The notes beneath the pieces were generated by a model, which searched no databases, was not told the DNA's origin, and saw only the letters and a program-made list of their open reading frames with translations. DNA of 64,000 bases, taken from the NCBI GenBank assembly GCA_963734025.1, contig CAVTFR010000021.1:186001-250000 (forward strand), read 5' to 3'. A program made the translations under genes and the position numbers. Positions 9,158 to 17,705 of this stretch are shown here, in pieces (position 1 is the stretch's first letter; each line of letters starts with the position of its first letter). The stretch comes from JACVRW01 sp963734025 (GTDB lineage: Bacteria; Actinomycetota; Thermoleophilia; Solirubrobacterales; Thermoleophilaceae).

Positions 9158-9897
9158 AGCTCACCAACGAGATCACCGTTCCCGCCCCGATCGACGACGC
9201 CTGGGAGCTCATGCTCGACGTCGAGCGGGTCGCGCCGTGCCTCCCCGGCGCGTCCATCGAGGGCTCGGAGGGAGACGAGTACAAGGGCTCGATGAAGGTC
9301 AAGATCGGCCCGATCGTCTCGAACTTCAACGGGACCCTGAAGATCGAGGAGGCGAACGAGGAAGCCCGCCGCGCCGTGATGAGCGCGAAGGCGCGCGATT
9401 CCCGCGGCAAGGGCAGCGCCAACGCCACCATCAGCTCGACGCTCGAGCCGGCCGGCGAGGGCACGAAGGTGACGGTCGAGACGGACCTGAGGGTGACCGG
9501 GCCGGCGGCGTCGTTCGGCCGCGGGGTCATGCAGGACGTGAGCGCCATGCTGATGACCCAGTTCGCGGACTGCCTGGCGACGAAGCTCGGCCGTGAGGAG
9601 CCCGGCGAGGACGCGGCCGCCGCCGCCCCGGCCGCCCACGATGCGGGCGCGTCCGAGGAGGGCGAGCCCGTGGCGCGTGCGCAGGCGCTTCCCGACGACG
9701 TGCCGAAGCCACCCGTGGCGGAGACGCAGGTGAGCGAGCCTGTCAGGAGCGAGCCGCCACAGCCGGCGGCCGAGGACGACGTGCTCGACCTCGGGGCGGT
9801 CGGCCGCGAGGCGCTGGGGCGCCGGGCGGCCGGGCCGGCCGTCGGCCTGCTCGCGCTGCTCGTGCTCCTGGTCCTGTTACGCCGGAGGAGCAGGTGA
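9154..9897 (+). CDS. CoxG-like SRPBCC protein with C-terminal membrane anchor
   Basis: 247 residues. Residues 1-150 match the CoxG/SRPBCC fold (PAPIDDAWELMLDVERVAPC, LPGASIEG, GPASFGRG-like region). A long acidic, Pro/Ala-rich linker follows, then a hydrophobic helix VGLLALLVLLVLL with an RRRSR end. CoxG proteins accompany molybdenum hydroxylases; for CO dehydrogenase this family has been linked to membrane attachment and quinone delivery. Here it would link hydroxylase cluster 1 (4056-7326) to the membrane. It overlaps its neighbours by 4 bases. Confidence 0.85.
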   Translation: MKLTNEITVPAPIDDAWELMLDVERVAPCLPGASIEGSEGDEYKGSMKVKIGPIVSNFNGTLKIEEANEEARRAVMSAKARDSRGKGSANATISSTLEPAGEGTKVTVETDLRVTGPAASFGRGVMQDVSAMLMTQFADCLATKLGREEPGEDAAAAAPAAHDAGASEEGEPVARAQALPDDVPKPPVAETQVSEPVRSEPPQPAAEDDVLDLGAVGREALGRRAAGPAVGLLALLVLLVLLRRRSR

Positions 9898-10556
9898 CGG
9901 ACAGCGCCGCCGCGATCCCGGTCACGCGCAGCAACCTGCGTGAGCAGATCCAGGACGTGCTGCTCCAGCGCATCGTCGAGGGCACCTACCAGCCGGGCGA
10001 GCGCATTGTCGAGACCCGCATCGCCCAGGAGCTGGGGGTGAGCCAGGGCCCGGTGCGCGAGGCGCTGCGCGATCTCGAGCAGCTCGGCTGCGTCGTCCAC
10101 GAGCCGGGCCGGGGCTGCTCTGTGCGCGAGTTCTCCGCGGAGGAGCTGCTCGAGGCGTTCCCGGTGCGCGCGGCGCTCGAGGCGCTTGCGGCGCGGCTCG
10201 CCGCCGAGCGCATCACGCGCGCCGAGCTTGCCGAGCTCGAGCGGCTGCTCGAGCGCATGCGCGCCGCGGCGCGCAGCGGCGACGCGCACGAGCAGTCGCA
10301 GGCCAACGCGTCCTTCCACGCGACGATCGTGCGCGCGACCCGCAACGAGACGCTCGAGCGCCAGTGGCGCATGCTCGAGCCCTACTCGCGCACCTACCTG
10401 ACGGTGTCGCGCCCCGGCATCGACCTACTGCACCTCTCCGACCGCCACGAGCCCGTGCTCGACGCCCTGCGGCGCGGCGACCCCGAGGCGGCCGCGGAGG
10501 CGATGCACGAGCACCTGATGGGGGCGGCCGAGCTGCTGACCGAGGAGGGCGAGTGA
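9894..10556 (+). CDS. GntR-family transcriptional regulator (FCD/FadR subgroup)
   Basis: 220 residues. The N-terminal winged helix contains REQIQDVLLQRIVEGTYQPG and ETRIAQELGVSQGPVREALR, and the C-terminal all-helical FCD domain (from about residue 85) includes metal-binding-type His in NASFHATIVR and DRHEPVLDAL. FCD regulators usually respond to carboxylic-acid metabolites. Encoded inside the operon, it could control the palindrome at 2260-2271 or a distant site. GTG start overlaps the CoxG-like stop. Confidence 0.9.
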   Translation: MTDSAAAIPVTRSNLREQIQDVLLQRIVEGTYQPGERIVETRIAQELGVSQGPVREALRDLEQLGCVVHEPGRGCSVREFSAEELLEAFPVRAALEALAARLAAERITRAELAELERLLERMRAAARSGDAHEQSQANASFHATIVRATRNETLERQWRMLEPYSRTYLTVSRPGIDLLHLSDRHEPVLDALRRGDPEAAAEAMHEHLMGAAELLTEEGE

Positions 10557-11281
10557 GGCGGATCGTCGACCTGTCGATGCCGGTCCACCCCGACATGCTG
10601 ACATTCCCGCGGGTGCCGCCGCCGGCGCTCGCGATGCTCGAATCGCATGAGGAGTTCGCCGAGCGGATCGGCGCGGCCGAGCACGGCGTGGGCTCGCTGA
10701 CGGCCCACTACCTCGTCGTGGCGGACGACCACGTCGGTACCCACTGCGACGCGCGCAAGCACATCGTCCCCGACGCAGGCGGACCGGAGACGATCCCGCT
10801 CGAATGGTGCGTCTCGGACGGCGTCGTGCTCGACTTCACCGCCGCCGAGAAGGGCCACGGCATCACCTCCGCCGAGGTCGAGGCGGAGCTCGACCGGATC
10901 GGCTACGAGCTCAAGGAGCGCGACATCGTCCTCATCCACACGGGGGCGGGCGCCTACAACGACGAGGAGCGCTACCGCACCGACCACAGCGGCATGACCG
11001 CGGAGGCCACCAAGTGGCTGATCGAGCGCGGCGTCCGGATGATGGGCATCGACGCGATCACCTTCGACCCGCCGGTCTGGGCGATGTTCGAGCGCAAGCA
11101 GTTCTGGGAGGCCCACCGGGTGATGTGGGAGGAGGAGTACTGGCACCTCGAGAACCTGATGAACCTCGACCAGATCGGCCGCCCGCACGGATTCGAGCTC
11201 GTCGTGCTGCCGGTCAAGTGGGTCGGCTGCACGGCGGCGCCGGTGCGGGCGATCGCGATCGTGGAGGACGACGAGGAGTGA
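10553..11281 (+). CDS. Cyclase-family (kynurenine formamidase-like) protein 2
   Basis: 242 residues with the complete metal motif HVGTHCDARKH near residue 64, and the block IVLIHTGAGAYNDEERY in the second half. The fold is shared with kynurenine formamidase and isatin hydrolase, which open amide rings or cleave formamides. Its C-terminal GCTAAPVRAIAIVE resembles family ends. It differs strongly from the copy at 8477, so it probably has a distinct substrate rather than being a recent duplicate. GTG start overlaps the GntR stop. Confidence 0.85.
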   Translation: MRRIVDLSMPVHPDMLTFPRVPPPALAMLESHEEFAERIGAAEHGVGSLTAHYLVVADDHVGTHCDARKHIVPDAGGPETIPLEWCVSDGVVLDFTAAEKGHGITSAEVEAELDRIGYELKERDIVLIHTGAGAYNDEERYRTDHSGMTAEATKWLIERGVRMMGIDAITFDPPVWAMFERKQFWEAHRVMWEEEYWHLENLMNLDQIGRPHGFELVVLPVKWVGCTAAPVRAIAIVEDDEE

Positions 11282-12177
11282 CCGTGCTTCGCTTCGCGGA
11301 CGAGGCCTGCGCGGAGGTAGCCGCGGCGGGCGGCAAGGGTGCCTCGCTCGCGCGCATGACGAGCCTCGGACTGCCGGTGCCGCCCGGGTTCGTGGTCCAC
11401 GCCGGCGCGCTCGCCGACAGCCTGCCGGACGGCGGCGACGAGCTGCTCCGGGCCGTGCGCGAGGAACGCGCCAGGGCGCCGGGGCTCGTGGCCGCCGCCG
11501 AGATCGCAGCCGAGCTGCGAGGCGCGGTGGCGGACGCCTACGCGGAGCTCGGCGACGGCGATCACGCCGTGGCCGTGCGCTCGAGCGCCCGCGCCGAGGA
11601 CTCCCAGGAGGCGAGCTTCGCGGGCCAGCAGGAGACCTATCTGCACGTGCGGGGCGCCCCTGAGGTCCTCGACCGGGTGCGCGACTGCTGGGCCTCCTTC
11701 TTCTCGGAGCGCGCGCTCTTCTATCGCGAGCAGCGCGGCTCGCTCGACGATCTCGGCATGGCGGTCGTGGTGCAGCGCATGGTGGATGCCGACGTCGCCG
11801 GCGTTCTGTTCACGATGGACCCGGTCCAGCGGCGCCGCGACCGCATGGTGGTGGAGTCGGTGTTCGGGCTCGGCGAGGCGGTCGTGTCCGGCCAGGTCAC
11901 GCCCGACCACTTCGTGCTCGCCCGCGACGGAACCGTCAAGCGCGAGCGGCTCGCCGTACAGCCGCTGGCGGTCGTCAGCGGATCCGGGGGCGGCACCATC
12001 GAGCGCGAGCTCTCGCCCGACGAGGGCGGGATGGCGAGCCTCGGCGCGGACGAGCTGCGCGAGCTGGCCCGGATCGGCGCCGAGCTCGAGGAGCGGCTCG
12101 GCGGGCCGCAGGACATCGAGTGGGCGCTCGAGGGCGGCGAGCTCTACGTGCTCCAGTGCCGGCCGGTGACGGCGTGA
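11278..12177 (+). CDS. PEP/pyruvate-binding ATP-grasp domain protein (dikinase ATP subunit)
   Basis: A 299-residue stand-alone PPDK N-terminal (ATP-grasp) domain. It begins with a GGKGASLARM loop, then AVRSSARAEDSQEASFAGQQETYL near residue 100, VVVQRMVDADVAGVLFTMDP, VESVFGLGEAVVSG, and ends QDIEWALEGGELYVLQCRP, which are family blocks of PEP synthase, rifampin phosphotransferase and phenylphosphate synthase subunit 2. It has no swivelling His domain; that part is encoded at 2326. Together they look like a two-gene dikinase. It overlaps the preceding and following genes by 4 bases. A second GTG six bases on could also serve as start. Confidence 0.88.
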   Translation: MTVLRFADEACAEVAAAGGKGASLARMTSLGLPVPPGFVVHAGALADSLPDGGDELLRAVREERARAPGLVAAAEIAAELRGAVADAYAELGDGDHAVAVRSSARAEDSQEASFAGQQETYLHVRGAPEVLDRVRDCWASFFSERALFYREQRGSLDDLGMAVVVQRMVDADVAGVLFTMDPVQRRRDRMVVESVFGLGEAVVSGQVTPDHFVLARDGTVKRERLAVQPLAVVSGSGGGTIERELSPDEGGMASLGADELRELARIGAELEERLGGPQDIEWALEGGELYVLQCRPVTA

Positions 12178-13583
12178 GCGACCACGACCTCGTCGAGCGG
12201 GCCCGCCATTGGATGGCCGAGCGCCATCCGCACTTCGACCACATGCAGCGCGCGCTCGATTGGGCGATCGTGCTCGACCCGGACGCAAGCGACGCCGTGC
12301 GCATCGCCGCCGTGACCCACGACGCCGAGCGGGCCTACCCCGATCCCGACTCGCCTTGGGATTCCGCGGTCTCGTGGGCCGACCCCGAGTACAACCGCTG
12401 GCACCAGGAGCGTTGCGCGCGGATCGTCGGCGAGTGGCTGCAGGAGCAGGGGGCGGAGCCGGGCCTGACCGAGGAGGTCGAGCGGCTCGTCAGCGTGCAC
12501 GAGGAGGGGGGCTGGCCCGAGGCCGACGTCGTCCAGGCGGCCGACTCGCTCTCCTTCCTCGAGACGATGGTGTGGATCCTCGGCGAGTGGATTCAGTCGG
12601 GCCGCTGCTCGCGCGAGAGCTCCGAGGGCAAGGCGCGCCACTCACTGGAGCGCATCAACCCGCAGCTCGTGCGGGCGCGCGAGGAGGCCGCCCAGCTGCT
12701 CGCCGCCGCGCTACAGCGGCTCGCCGCCGTCTCGAGCCCCGCGGAGGTGCTGGCCGCAATCAGGCACGTGCGTGAGGGCCGCATCCTGCGGCTCGCGCGG
12801 GCGCGCTTCCCGCGCATGCCCGTCTTTCCAGGCCATCCGACCTTCGAGGTGCTGTCCTACCGGACCCCGCAGGGCATCCGTGCCGCCGGCGACACGCCCT
12901 GGGGCCCCGGGAACGAGGCGGGCCTCGGCTACATGAGCGAGCTCGTGATGGGCACCACCCACAGCGGCGCGCACATCGACGCTCACGCGCACATGACGAT
13001 CGGCGCGGAGGACCGCTGGAACGGCGGCTCCGCGCAGCAGCACCTCGGCGACTTCGGCCCGCTGCGCGGCGACGCCACCGAGATCCCGCCGCTGTGGCGG
13101 CGCGGTGTCCTCTACGACGTACCGGGTCACCGTGACGTCGCGCATCTCGGGCGCGGGGAGGCGGTGAGCGCGCCCGAGCTCGAGGAGATCGAGGCGGCGA
13201 CCGGCGTGGAGGCGGGGGCCGGCGACGTGGCGCTCGTGCGCACCGGCTACATGCGCCACTGGCCGGACGAGGCGCTGATGGCGGAGCACCGCGGGCCGGG
13301 GCCGGACGAGTCCGCCGCGCGGCTGCTCGCCGACCGCGGCGTGATCGCGGTGGGCTCGGACACGGAGACCTTCGAGGTGCAGCCCGCGCCGGACCCCGGT
13401 GAGCCCTCCAACCCGCAGCCCGTGCACACGCTGCTCCTGATCGAGCGCGGCATCTACATCATGGAGAGCCTCGATCTCGAGGGCCTTGCGGGCAGCGGGT
13501 CGCGCGAGTTCCTGTTCGTTGCGCTGCCGCTCGGGATCCGCGGTGCGACCGGCTCGATGATCGACCCGGTGGCGGTGATCTGA
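12174..13583 (+). CDS. HD-like domain fused to cyclase-family domain
   Basis: 469 residues. The first 180 or so show an HD-phosphohydrolase-like helical domain (HPHFDHMQRALDWAI, AAVTHDAER, SVHEEGGWPEADVVQAAD). From about residue 190 there is a third cyclase-family domain, with the metal motif HSGAHIDAHAH and a MPVFPGHPTFEV start typical of stand-alone cyclases. No stop separates them, so the sequence as given is a fusion. Since this assembly has many single-base indels, two overlapping genes joined by error remain possible. GTG start overlaps the ATP-grasp stop; the end overlaps the ADH ATG. Confidence 0.75.
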   Translation: MSDHDLVERARHWMAERHPHFDHMQRALDWAIVLDPDASDAVRIAAVTHDAERAYPDPDSPWDSAVSWADPEYNRWHQERCARIVGEWLQEQGAEPGLTEEVERLVSVHEEGGWPEADVVQAADSLSFLETMVWILGEWIQSGRCSRESSEGKARHSLERINPQLVRAREEAAQLLAAALQRLAAVSSPAEVLAAIRHVREGRILRLARARFPRMPVFPGHPTFEVLSYRTPQGIRAAGDTPWGPGNEAGLGYMSELVMGTTHSGAHIDAHAHMTIGAEDRWNGGSAQQHLGDFGPLRGDATEIPPLWRRGVLYDVPGHRDVAHLGRGEAVSAPELEEIEAATGVEAGAGDVALVRTGYMRHWPDEALMAEHRGPGPDESAARLLADRGVIAVGSDTETFEVQPAPDPGEPSNPQPVHTLLLIERGIYIMESLDLEGLAGSGSREFLFVALPLGIRGATGSMIDPVAVI

Positions 13584-14626
13584 TGCGCGCGCTCGTCGTG
13601 CACGAGCCCAACCACTTCTCGATCGAGGACGTGGAGCGCCCGCGCCCGGGGCGCTACGAGCTGCTCTGCCGGGTGAGGGCAATCGCGATCTGCGGCACCG
13701 ACCCGCACATCATCCAGGGCGACTTCCCGGGCTTCTGGCCGAAGGGATTCCCGTTCATCCCGGGCCACGAGTGGACGGGCGAGGTGGTCGAGCTGGGGGA
13801 GGGGGCGGCCGACCTCGGCTGGGAGGAAGGGCAGCGCGTGGCCGGCACCTCGCACGCCGGCTGTGGCTTCTGCCGCCTCTGCATCGAGGGCCGCTACAAC
13901 CTCTGCGAGAACTTCGGCGACGAGCGCCTCCACCGCCAGTACGGTCACTACACGCAGGGCGCGTACGCGGACTACGTGGTGCATTCGGTCAAGTCGGTGT
14001 TCGCGGTGCCGGACGAGCTGAGCGACGAGGAGGCTGCGATGCTCGACCCCACGTCGATCGCGCTGCACACGGTCAAGCGGGGCGCGCATGCGCCCGGCGA
14101 TACGGTCGCGGTGATCGGGGCCGGGGCGATGGGCCTGCTGGTTGCCGAGTGTGCCCGCGCCCTGGGCGCCGGCCGCGTGCTGGTGGTGGGGCGCGGCGCG
14201 CGGCTCGAGAAGGCGGCCTCGCTCGGCCACGAGACGATCGACTTCACCGAGGAGGACACGGTGGCCGCGATCCGCGAGCGCACCGCGGGCCGCGGCGCTG
14301 ATGTCGTGCTCGAGTGCTCGGGCGACCCCGTGGCCGTCGGACAGGGCGTCGAGGCGGTGCGGAAGGGCGGCCGGGTGGCGGCGATCGGCATCCCGCCTGG
14401 AGCGGGGAGCATCCCGCTGCGGCGGCTCGTGCTCGACGAGGTCGAGGTGGTGGGCGTCCGCGCGGCGGCGGGAGAGATGCCCGAGGCGATCGCGCTCGTG
14501 GCGGCCGGGAAGATCGCGCTGCGCGACCTCGTCACGCACCGCTTCTCGCTCGACGACTACGCGGAGGCCTACCGGGTCTTCACCGAGCGCGTCGACGGCG
14601 CGCTCAAGGTGATCGTCCGCCCGTGA
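13583..14626 (+). CDS. Zinc-dependent alcohol dehydrogenase (MDR family)
   Basis: 347 residues. Catalytic-zinc residues lie in CGTDPHIIQG and GHEWTGEVVE, the structural-zinc lobe has four Cys in GCGFCRLCIEGRYNLCE, and a Rossmann loop VIGAGAMGLLVAE precedes the cofactor-binding half. It oxidises or reduces an alcohol/ketone using NAD(P). It sits after the HD-cyclase gene (TGATG overlap) and before the MFS gene (4-base overlap), in line with a dehydrogenation step in the same pathway. Substrate unknown. Confidence 0.92.
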   Translation: MRALVVHEPNHFSIEDVERPRPGRYELLCRVRAIAICGTDPHIIQGDFPGFWPKGFPFIPGHEWTGEVVELGEGAADLGWEEGQRVAGTSHAGCGFCRLCIEGRYNLCENFGDERLHRQYGHYTQGAYADYVVHSVKSVFAVPDELSDEEAAMLDPTSIALHTVKRGAHAPGDTVAVIGAGAMGLLVAECARALGAGRVLVVGRGARLEKAASLGHETIDFTEEDTVAAIRERTAGRGADVVLECSGDPVAVGQGVEAVRKGGRVAAIGIPPGAGSIPLRRLVLDEVEVVGVRAAAGEMPEAIALVAAGKIALRDLVTHRFSLDDYAEAYRVFTERVDGALKVIVRP

Positions 14627-15798
14627 AGGGCTGGCCACTCCTAGCGGCGCTCTTCCTGGGCGCGCTCGCCCTGCGTCCGCAGCTCGTCGGCGTCGGCCCG
14701 CTGATTCCCGATATCGACGAGGACCTCGGCGTCTCGCACGCGGTGGCGGGACTCCTGACGACCATCCCCGTCCTCTGCATGGGGCTCTTTGCGATCCCCG
14801 GCGCGTACGTCGCGGCACGGCTGGGCACACGCGCGGCGATCGGCGCCTGCCTGGGCGGGATCGCGGTCTTCGGCCTGTTGCGAGCGGCTGCGCCGGGGGC
14901 GCCGCTGGTGCTCGCCCTCACCTTTCCGATCGGCGTGGGGATGGGCCTCGCGGGCGCCCTGATGCCGGTTGCGGTGAAGGAGCGCTTTGCTCACCGGCCG
15001 GCCTTCGCGAGCGGGGTCTACACGACGGGGATCAACATGGGCTCGGCGCTCTCATCGGCGCTCGCGGTCCCGATCGCCGCCGCCTGGGGCGGCTGGCGGG
15101 CGGCCCTGGCGGTGTTCTCGGCTTGCACGATCCTCTGCCTGGTGGGGTGGCTGTTCTTCACGCCGCCGGTGCGCGGCGAACGCGTCCAGACCGAAGCGCC
15201 ACCGCTTCCCTGGGATCGGCGCGTCGTCTGGGGCCTCGCGATCGTCTTCGCCCTCCAGTCGATCGTCTACTACGGCCTCGTCGCGTGGATGCCCGACTCC
15301 TTCCAGGAACGCGGCTGGAGCGACGCCACCGCCGGCGCCCTCCTGGGCGTGATGAGCGTGGCCGCGCTCCCGGCCGGGCTCATCGTGCCCTACCTGGCGG
15401 ACCGCGGCGGCTCGCGGCGCCAGTGGCTCACGCTCACGGCCGGGATGCTGCTGGTGGCGACCGTGGGGATCGCCGCAGTGCCGGGCGGCGGCTGGGTGTG
15501 GGCAGCCCTGGCCGGGTTCGGCATCGGGGCCACGTTCCCACTTTCGCTGACCCTGCCGCTCGACGTCGCGCGCGAGCCGGCCGAGACCGGTGCGGTCGTC
15601 GGGCTGATGCTGGGCGCGGGCTACACGATCACCGCGATCGGCCCCCTCGCGCTGGGCGCGGTGCGCGACCTCACGGGGTCGTTCTCGGCCAGCCTGTGGG
15701 TGCTCGTGGCCGTGGCGTGCGGGTTCGTGGCCTCGGTGCTGCCGCTCTCGCCAGAGCGTCTACGGCCGCTGCCGGAGCAGGAGGCGGTGGCGCCGTGA
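14623..15798 (+). CDS. MFS transporter, CynX/NimT-like
   Basis: 391 residues with about 12 membrane helices. The first helix contains ALRPQLVGVGPLIPDI, an Arg-Pro motif typical of the cyanate/nitroimidazole (CynX/NimT) MFS branch, followed by MNxGSA-type segments (TTGINMGSALSSALAVP). It probably moves the substrate or a product of the left operon across the membrane; direction cannot be told. GTG start overlaps the ADH stop and the end overlaps the BKACE gene. Confidence 0.85.
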   Translation: MKGWPLLAALFLGALALRPQLVGVGPLIPDIDEDLGVSHAVAGLLTTIPVLCMGLFAIPGAYVAARLGTRAAIGACLGGIAVFGLLRAAAPGAPLVLALTFPIGVGMGLAGALMPVAVKERFAHRPAFASGVYTTGINMGSALSSALAVPIAAAWGGWRAALAVFSACTILCLVGWLFFTPPVRGERVQTEAPPLPWDRRVVWGLAIVFALQSIVYYGLVAWMPDSFQERGWSDATAGALLGVMSVAALPAGLIVPYLADRGGSRRQWLTLTAGMLLVATVGIAAVPGGGWVWAALAGFGIGATFPLSLTLPLDVAREPAETGAVVGLMLGAGYTITAIGPLALGAVRDLTGSFSASLWVLVAVACGFVASVLPLSPERLRPLPEQEAVAP

Positions 15799-16709
15799 GC
15801 CTCGAGCCGGTGTTCCTCTCCTGCGCGATCACGGGCGGCATGAGCGTCCCCGGACAGAGCGAGGCGATCCCTGTGACGCCGGAGGAGATCGTCTCCTCGG
15901 CCGCCGGCGCGAACGAGGCCGGCGCGGCGATCGTCCACATCCACGTGCGCGAGCCGGAGACGGGCAAGCCGGTGGCGGACCTCGGGCTGTTCAAGGAGGT
16001 GCTGGCCGGCATCGGCGAGCGCTGCGCCGCGATCGTGCAGCCCACGAGCGGTGGTGGCGTCGGGATGACGATCGAGGAGCGGGCGCGCGTCGTGACCGAG
16101 TGCCGGCCGGAGATGGCGACCTTCAACTGCGGCTCGTTCAACTTCGGGATCTTCAAGGTGAGGCACAGGCCCGAGATGGCGGAGTGGGAGCGGGACTACC
16201 TCGAGTCGACGCGCGACTACGTCTTCCGCAACACCTTCCGCGACATCGAGCGGCTCTCGGAGCTGTTCCGGGAGGCGGGCACGAAGCCCGAGTACGAGGT
16301 CTACGACGTCGGCCACCTCTACAACCTCCAGCACCTGGCGGAGCAGGAGCTCGTCGACTTCCCGTTCCACGTCCAGTTCGTGCTCGGCGTGCTGGGCGCG
16401 AACGCCGCCACGATCGACCAGCTCGTCCACATGCGCCGCACGGCGACCGACCTGTTCGGCGCGGAGAGCTTCACCTGGTCGGCCGCGGGGGTCGGCTATC
16501 CCGGCCAGTTCCACCTCGCGGCGACTGCCCTGATGATGGGCGGTCACATGCGCGTCGGGCTGGAGGACAACCTGCGCGTCGCTGCCGAAGAGCGCGCGCC
16601 GTCGAACGCGGCGCTCGTCGAGAAGGCAATCACGCTCGCGCCGCTCCTCGACCGCGAGCCGATTGGCGCCGACGGCGCACGACAGCTTCTGGGTCTCCGC
16701 GTACCCTGA
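15795..16709 (+). CDS. BKACE-family beta-keto acid cleavage enzyme
   Basis: 304 residues of the BKACE (DUF849) family, which condenses a beta-keto acid with acetyl-CoA to give acetoacetate and a new CoA ester; the founding member is 3-keto-5-aminohexanoate cleavage enzyme of lysine fermentation. Zinc-ligand motif HIHVREPETG near residue 46, substrate-loop QPTSGGGVGMT, and EYEVYDVGHLYNL are visible. It is the last gene of the left operon (4-base overlap with MFS), so a beta-keto acid is a likely end intermediate. Confidence 0.88.
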   Translation: MSLEPVFLSCAITGGMSVPGQSEAIPVTPEEIVSSAAGANEAGAAIVHIHVREPETGKPVADLGLFKEVLAGIGERCAAIVQPTSGGGVGMTIEERARVVTECRPEMATFNCGSFNFGIFKVRHRPEMAEWERDYLESTRDYVFRNTFRDIERLSELFREAGTKPEYEVYDVGHLYNLQHLAEQELVDFPFHVQFVLGVLGANAATIDQLVHMRRTATDLFGAESFTWSAAGVGYPGQFHLAATALMMGGHMRVGLEDNLRVAAEERAPSNAALVEKAITLAPLLDREPIGADGARQLLGLRVP

Positions 16710-16718
16710 CGAGGACAT

Positions 16719-17423
16719 ATGGCCCCCAATCGGGACCCGTGGTCGAGCGGCGGAGACGCTACCCGCCGGGAGGTGCGCGAGATCTTCGCGCGGCACGCCG
16801 ACCGCACGGCCGAGGCCCCGGCCGCCGAGGCCGAGGAGCGCCGAGCGGCGGTCCCGAACCTGCTGCGCCTGCCGCTACGCCTGTGGCAGCTGCTGCCCGG
16901 CTGGGGGCGCGTGGCGGTCGGGGCGTTCACGGTCGCGCTGGCGGCCGCCGTGGCCATGCTGTTGCCGCCCGCGCTCGAGAACGCGGCCGAGAACCGCGAG
17001 AGCCAGCGCCGCGCCGAGGCGGCCAATCTCGAACAGATCCGCCGCGACCTCATCGAGAGCCAGCGCCCGCGGCGCGCCGTCGTGCCGCGGCCGGTGACGC
17101 CCGCCGCGATCGCGTCCGCGGTTCAGGCCGACTTCGTACAGCGGGTCGAGGACGGCGACCTCGAGGGACCGGCCGGCCGGACAACCTGCAGGCCGGTGCG
17201 CCCCCAGCCGGATCGCGTGGCGCTCGTGCTCACCTGCATCGCCGAGCGCGGCGAGGAGAGGGGCAGGTACCTCGACCGCAACCTCGTCAGCGGCTACCGC
17301 TTCAAGGCGCGGGTCATGCGCGCGACGGGCGCCGCCGCGTGGTGCAAGGAGAACCCGCGGCCGCTGCATGCGGACCAGGAGGAGTTCGTGATCGTCCCGC
17401 TTTCGCGCGCCTGCACCGGCTGA
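16719..17423 (+). CDS. Hypothetical single-pass membrane protein
   Basis: 234 residues, not recognised. A charged N-terminal part (1-55) precedes one strong transmembrane helix at about 66-88 (VAVGAFTVALAAAVAMLLPP), then a short helical stretch (NRESQRRAEAANLEQIRRDL) and a C-terminal domain of about 110 residues with three Cys (TTCRPV, LTCIAERG, AWCKENP). The topology suggests an anchored extracytoplasmic domain whose Cys may pair. It starts 9 bases after the BKACE stop without overlap and probably is not part of the pathway. Confidence 0.7.
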   Translation: MAPNRDPWSSGGDATRREVREIFARHADRTAEAPAAEAEERRAAVPNLLRLPLRLWQLLPGWGRVAVGAFTVALAAAVAMLLPPALENAAENRESQRRAEAANLEQIRRDLIESQRPRRAVVPRPVTPAAIASAVQADFVQRVEDGDLEGPAGRTTCRPVRPQPDRVALVLTCIAERGEERGRYLDRNLVSGYRFKARVMRATGAAAWCKENPRPLHADQEEFVIVPLSRACTG

Positions 17424-17425
17424 GC

Positions 17426-17431
17426 TACGAT
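17426..17431 (+). promoter_or_regulatory. -10 element close to the 17437 start (leaderless transcript)
   Basis: TACGAT lies 5 bases before the GTG at 17437 and 8 before the following TTG. This spacing puts transcription start on or next to the start codon, as in actinobacterial leaderless genes. No Shine-Dalgarno sequence is present. Confidence 0.4.
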
Positions 17432-17436
17432 CGCTC

Positions 17437-17658
17437 GTGTTGATCCGCGCCAGGCACGGGCATGACCACCTTCGGGTCGCCCAGATCCTCTGGGCGACCT
17501 GCGCTGCGCTCGTGCTGCTGTTCATCGCCCTGGCTGCTCTCGACGTCATCGAGACGGCCGACGCCGTGCCGCTGACCGTGGTGATCGTGGTGCTGGCCGC
17601 GTTGTGGTCGGCGCACGAGTGGCTGGGGCTGTGGCGCGACGAGCGCCGCGGCCGCTAG
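17437..17658 (+). CDS. Small two-helix membrane protein, unknown
   Basis: 73 residues with two predicted membrane helices (ILWATCAALVLLFIALAAL and PLTVVIVVLAALWSA) and a positively charged end (WRDERRGR), a hairpin-type small membrane protein. Not recognised. Initiation could be GTG at 17437 or TTG at 17440; a -10-like TACGAT just upstream fits a leaderless message. It is followed by a large hairpin. Confidence 0.55.
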   Translation: MLIRARHGHDHLRVAQILWATCAALVLLFIALAALDVIETADAVPLTVVIVVLAALWSAHEWLGLWRDERRGR

Positions 17659-17705
17659 CGCCGAGCCGTCCGCTCCGGCTCGGGCGCCAGGCGCCTGCAG
17701 CGGGA

